DNA of 5,437 bases. It comes from an uncultured Oscillospiraceae bacterium. Its GTDB lineage: Bacteria; Bacillota; Clostridia; Oscillospirales; Oscillospiraceae. Positions 4,152-5,437 of this stretch are shown in pieces. A program made the position numbers and the translations under genes. The stretch covers positions 1-5,437 of the forward strand of contig CAAENU010000090.1 of assembly GCA_900757415.1 (NCBI GenBank). Direction: 5' to 3'. How positions within the stretch are numbered: the stretch's first letter is position 1; each line of letters starts with the position of its first letter. The notes beneath the pieces are model-generated. The model was not told the origin of the DNA. It saw nothing but the letters and a program-made list of their open reading frames with translations, and made no database searches.

Positions 4152-5066
4152 ATGACTGTGGTGTATCTGGACCGCGTTTTCCTGCTCAACAGCGTGGTAG
4201 ACTATCTGCTTTTCCTATGTGCCGCAAGGCTTTGCGGCTTTCCGCTGCATCGAAGGCGGCTGATTTTTTGCGCGGTGCTGGGCGGCGTTTACGCGGCTGC
4301 GGTCTTTATTTCCGAGCTTGCATTTTTGGCTCACCCGGCGATCCGATTGGCCTTTGGAGGCTTGCTGGCGCTTGCCGCGTTTCGCCGTTTCCGCCCGGTC
4401 CTCACATTTTTTTTGCTTTCGGCCGCCCTCGCCGGCACCCTGCTGGCGCTCGGCCTGGCCTTTGGCTCGGTGGCGGGACTGGCACAGCGGTTGTATTACG
4501 CCGATGTTAGCTGGCAAGCGCTTATACTGGTCAGTATATTGTTTTACGTGCTTCTCCGGCTTTTTGCCGGTCAGGCAGCACGTCATGGAGGGGGAGAATT
4601 GTTGCAGATCAAAGTATCTGTCGGCGGAAGGATACAAACCGTTACCGCCCTGCACGACACGGGTAATACACTGAGGGATCCGGTTACCGGGTGTCCGGCG
4701 CTGGTAATGGAGCGCCGTTCCGCAGACGCATTATGGACACCGGCGGTGGCCGATGTTTTGGCAGAGCAGCTGTCTCCGGAAGAGAAAATGGCAAAGCTGC
4801 ACCGAATAGGTTGTCCGGTACGGTTTACACTGCTGCCTTTTCGCGCGGTGGGGACGGCTGCAGGCCTGCTGTTGGCAGCCTGTAGCGATTACATAGAAGT
4901 GAATGGCAAACGCTATCCACGGACACCTGTCGCGCTGTCGGAGCAAGCTGTCAGTGATGGCGGCGGGTATCATGCCCTGTGGGGGGCAATGGAAGGGAGA
5001 ATAGGGCATGGCAAAGCTTCTGATTTGGCTGAAACGCCTGTGGCACAGCGTATACAGGCCGGATAA
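4152..5066 (+). CDS. spoIIGA: Sigma-E processing peptidase SpoIIGA
   Basis: A membrane-bound aspartic protease that removes the pro-sequence of pro-sigma-E in the mother cell after septation, triggered by SpoIIR from the forespore. The product has 304 residues, close to the B. subtilis length. The N-terminal half is hydrophobic with about five membrane helices (roughly 8-28, 38-58, 62-78, 83-110 and 120-138). The C-terminal cytoplasmic protease domain has the catalytic aspartate D169 in LHDTGNTLRDP, then CPALVMER, and later LLPFRAVGTAAGLLLA (227-242), the usual family blocks. GAGGTGA (4141-4147) lies four bases before the ATG. It is the first gene of the spoIIG operon and is likely Spo0A-controlled. 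Its last 19 codons plus stop overlap sigE by 59 bases, giving an apparent tail beyond YHALWGAMEG that may not be conserved. Confidence 0.95.
   Translation: MTVVYLDRVFLLNSVVDYLLFLCAARLCGFPLHRRRLIFCAVLGGVYAAAVFISELAFLAHPAIRLAFGGLLALAAFRRFRPVLTFFLLSAALAGTLLALGLAFGSVAGLAQRLYYADVSWQALILVSILFYVLLRLFAGQAARHGGGELLQIKVSVGGRIQTVTALHDTGNTLRDPVTGCPALVMERRSADALWTPAVADVLAEQLSPEEKMAKLHRIGCPVRFTLLPFRAVGTAAGLLLAACSDYIEVNGKRYPRTPVALSEQAVSDGGGYHALWGAMEGRIGHGKASDLAETPVAQRIQAG
4993..4999 (+). promoter_or_regulatory. sigE ribosome binding site inside spoIIGA
   Basis: AAGGGAG lies eight bases before the ATG at 5008, inside the spoIIGA coding sequence. It supports the upstream sigE start that includes the pro-sequence, rather than the ATG at 5071, which has only AAGG two bases before it. 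Confidence 0.75.
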
Positions 5067-5437
5067 GGTCATGTACATCGGCGGGAGCGATACGCTGCCG
5101 CCGCCCTTACCGAGAGATGAGGAGTCTGTTCTGCTGGAAAGGCTGAATACCGGCGATTTTCAGGTGCGGCAGACGCTGATCGAACACAACCTGCGGTTGG
5201 TGGTTTACATAGCCAGACGTTTTGAAAATACCGGTATCCATATAGAGGACCTGATCTCCATTGGCACTATCGGATTGATCAAGGCGGTCAATACGTTCCG
5301 GACAGATAAGAATATCAAGCTGGCTACCTACGCCTCACGGTGTATTGAGAATGAAATTCTCATGTACTTGCGGAAGAACGGCGCACAACGGACAGAAGTC
5401 AGCTTCGATGAGCCGCTGAATACCGACTGGGACGGAA
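5008..5437 (+). CDS. sigE: RNA polymerase sporulation sigma factor sigma-E (pro-form), 3'-truncated by window edge
   Basis: The early mother-cell sigma factor of sporulation, made as inactive pro-sigma-E and cut by SpoIIGA. 143 codons are visible. Residues 1-22 (MAKLLIWLKRLWHSVYRPDK then VM) form the amphipathic, basic pro-sequence before the conserved YIGGSDTLPPPL. This is about five residues shorter than in B. subtilis as I recall that protein. Sigma region 2 follows: LIEHNLRLVVYIARRFENTG (57-76), then IEDLISIGTIGLIKAVNTF (79-97), then KLATYASRCIENEILMYL (104-121) for core and -10 recognition, and SFDEPLNTDWDG at the edge. Identity to B. subtilis SigE is very high by eye. Regions 3-4 lie outside. 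The start at 5008 is chosen because it keeps the pro-sequence and has its own ribosome binding site. It overlaps spoIIGA, and sigG usually follows. Confidence 0.96.
   Translation, partial: MAKLLIWLKRLWHSVYRPDKVMYIGGSDTLPPPLPRDEESVLLERLNTGDFQVRQTLIEHNLRLVVYIARRFENTGIHIEDLISIGTIGLIKAVNTFRTDKNIKLATYASRCIENEILMYLRKNGAQRTEVSFDEPLNTDWDG

Noticed and set aside
4215..4655. 146-codon minus-strand frame inside spoIIGA
   Set aside because: A shadow of the SpoIIGA membrane domain; low-complexity basic composition and no family resemblance.
5071..5073. ATG at 5071 as the sigE start
   Set aside because: It would begin at Met-Tyr-Ile-Gly-Gly and remove the pro-sequence that SpoIIGA must cut; its ribosome binding site is poor compared with AAGGGAG before 5008.

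Overview
The window looks chromosomal and comes from an endospore-forming, fairly GC-rich member of the Clostridia. I would guess the Oscillospiraceae or a near relative, from general likeness only. The basis is SpoIIGA plus pro-sigma-E, Firmicutes-type housekeeping genes (RarA, a DUF951 protein), strong Shine-Dalgarno sites and sigma-A-type promoters. I see no rRNA, tRNA, CRISPR array or complete mobile element.

Layout. (1) 2-730: the 3' part of an isoprenyl diphosphate synthase gene (ispA type). It converges on nth, with a 10-bp GC-rich hairpin between them. (2) 795-1436, minus strand: nth, the base-excision-repair enzyme endonuclease III. (3) 1437-1536: a divergent control region in which the nth and rarA promoters interleave. 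(4) 1537-3385: a tight four-gene operon of rarA, a DUF951 zinc-ribbon-like protein, a 32-residue single-helix membrane protein and a Dabb-fold protein. It closes with a strong intrinsic terminator whose stem includes the last stop codon. (5) 3412-4080: a more AT-rich stretch with a possible transporter relic, a three-helix DUF3784 membrane protein, and a non-coding part with two sets of short tandem repeats. (6) 4081-5437: the start of the spoIIG operon. An unusually long-spaced promoter with upstream Spo0A-box-like sites precedes spoIIGA, which overlaps sigE by 59 bases; sigE runs off the window.

How the genes relate. IspA supplies prenyl diphosphates for undecaprenyl and quinone-type lipids. 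Nth and RarA are both genome-maintenance proteins expressed from the shared control region. SpoIIGA is the membrane protease that cuts the pro-sequence from pro-sigma-E in the mother cell after asymmetric division. The operon layout couples synthesis of the protease to that of its substrate.

Most of the window is ordinary conserved chromosome. The parts worth a second look are the interleaved nth/rarA promoters, the unannotated 32-residue membrane protein, the repeat-bearing AT-rich stretch before spoIIGA, the spoIIG promoter architecture and the long spoIIGA/sigE overlap. I do not see a convincing new multi-gene system.
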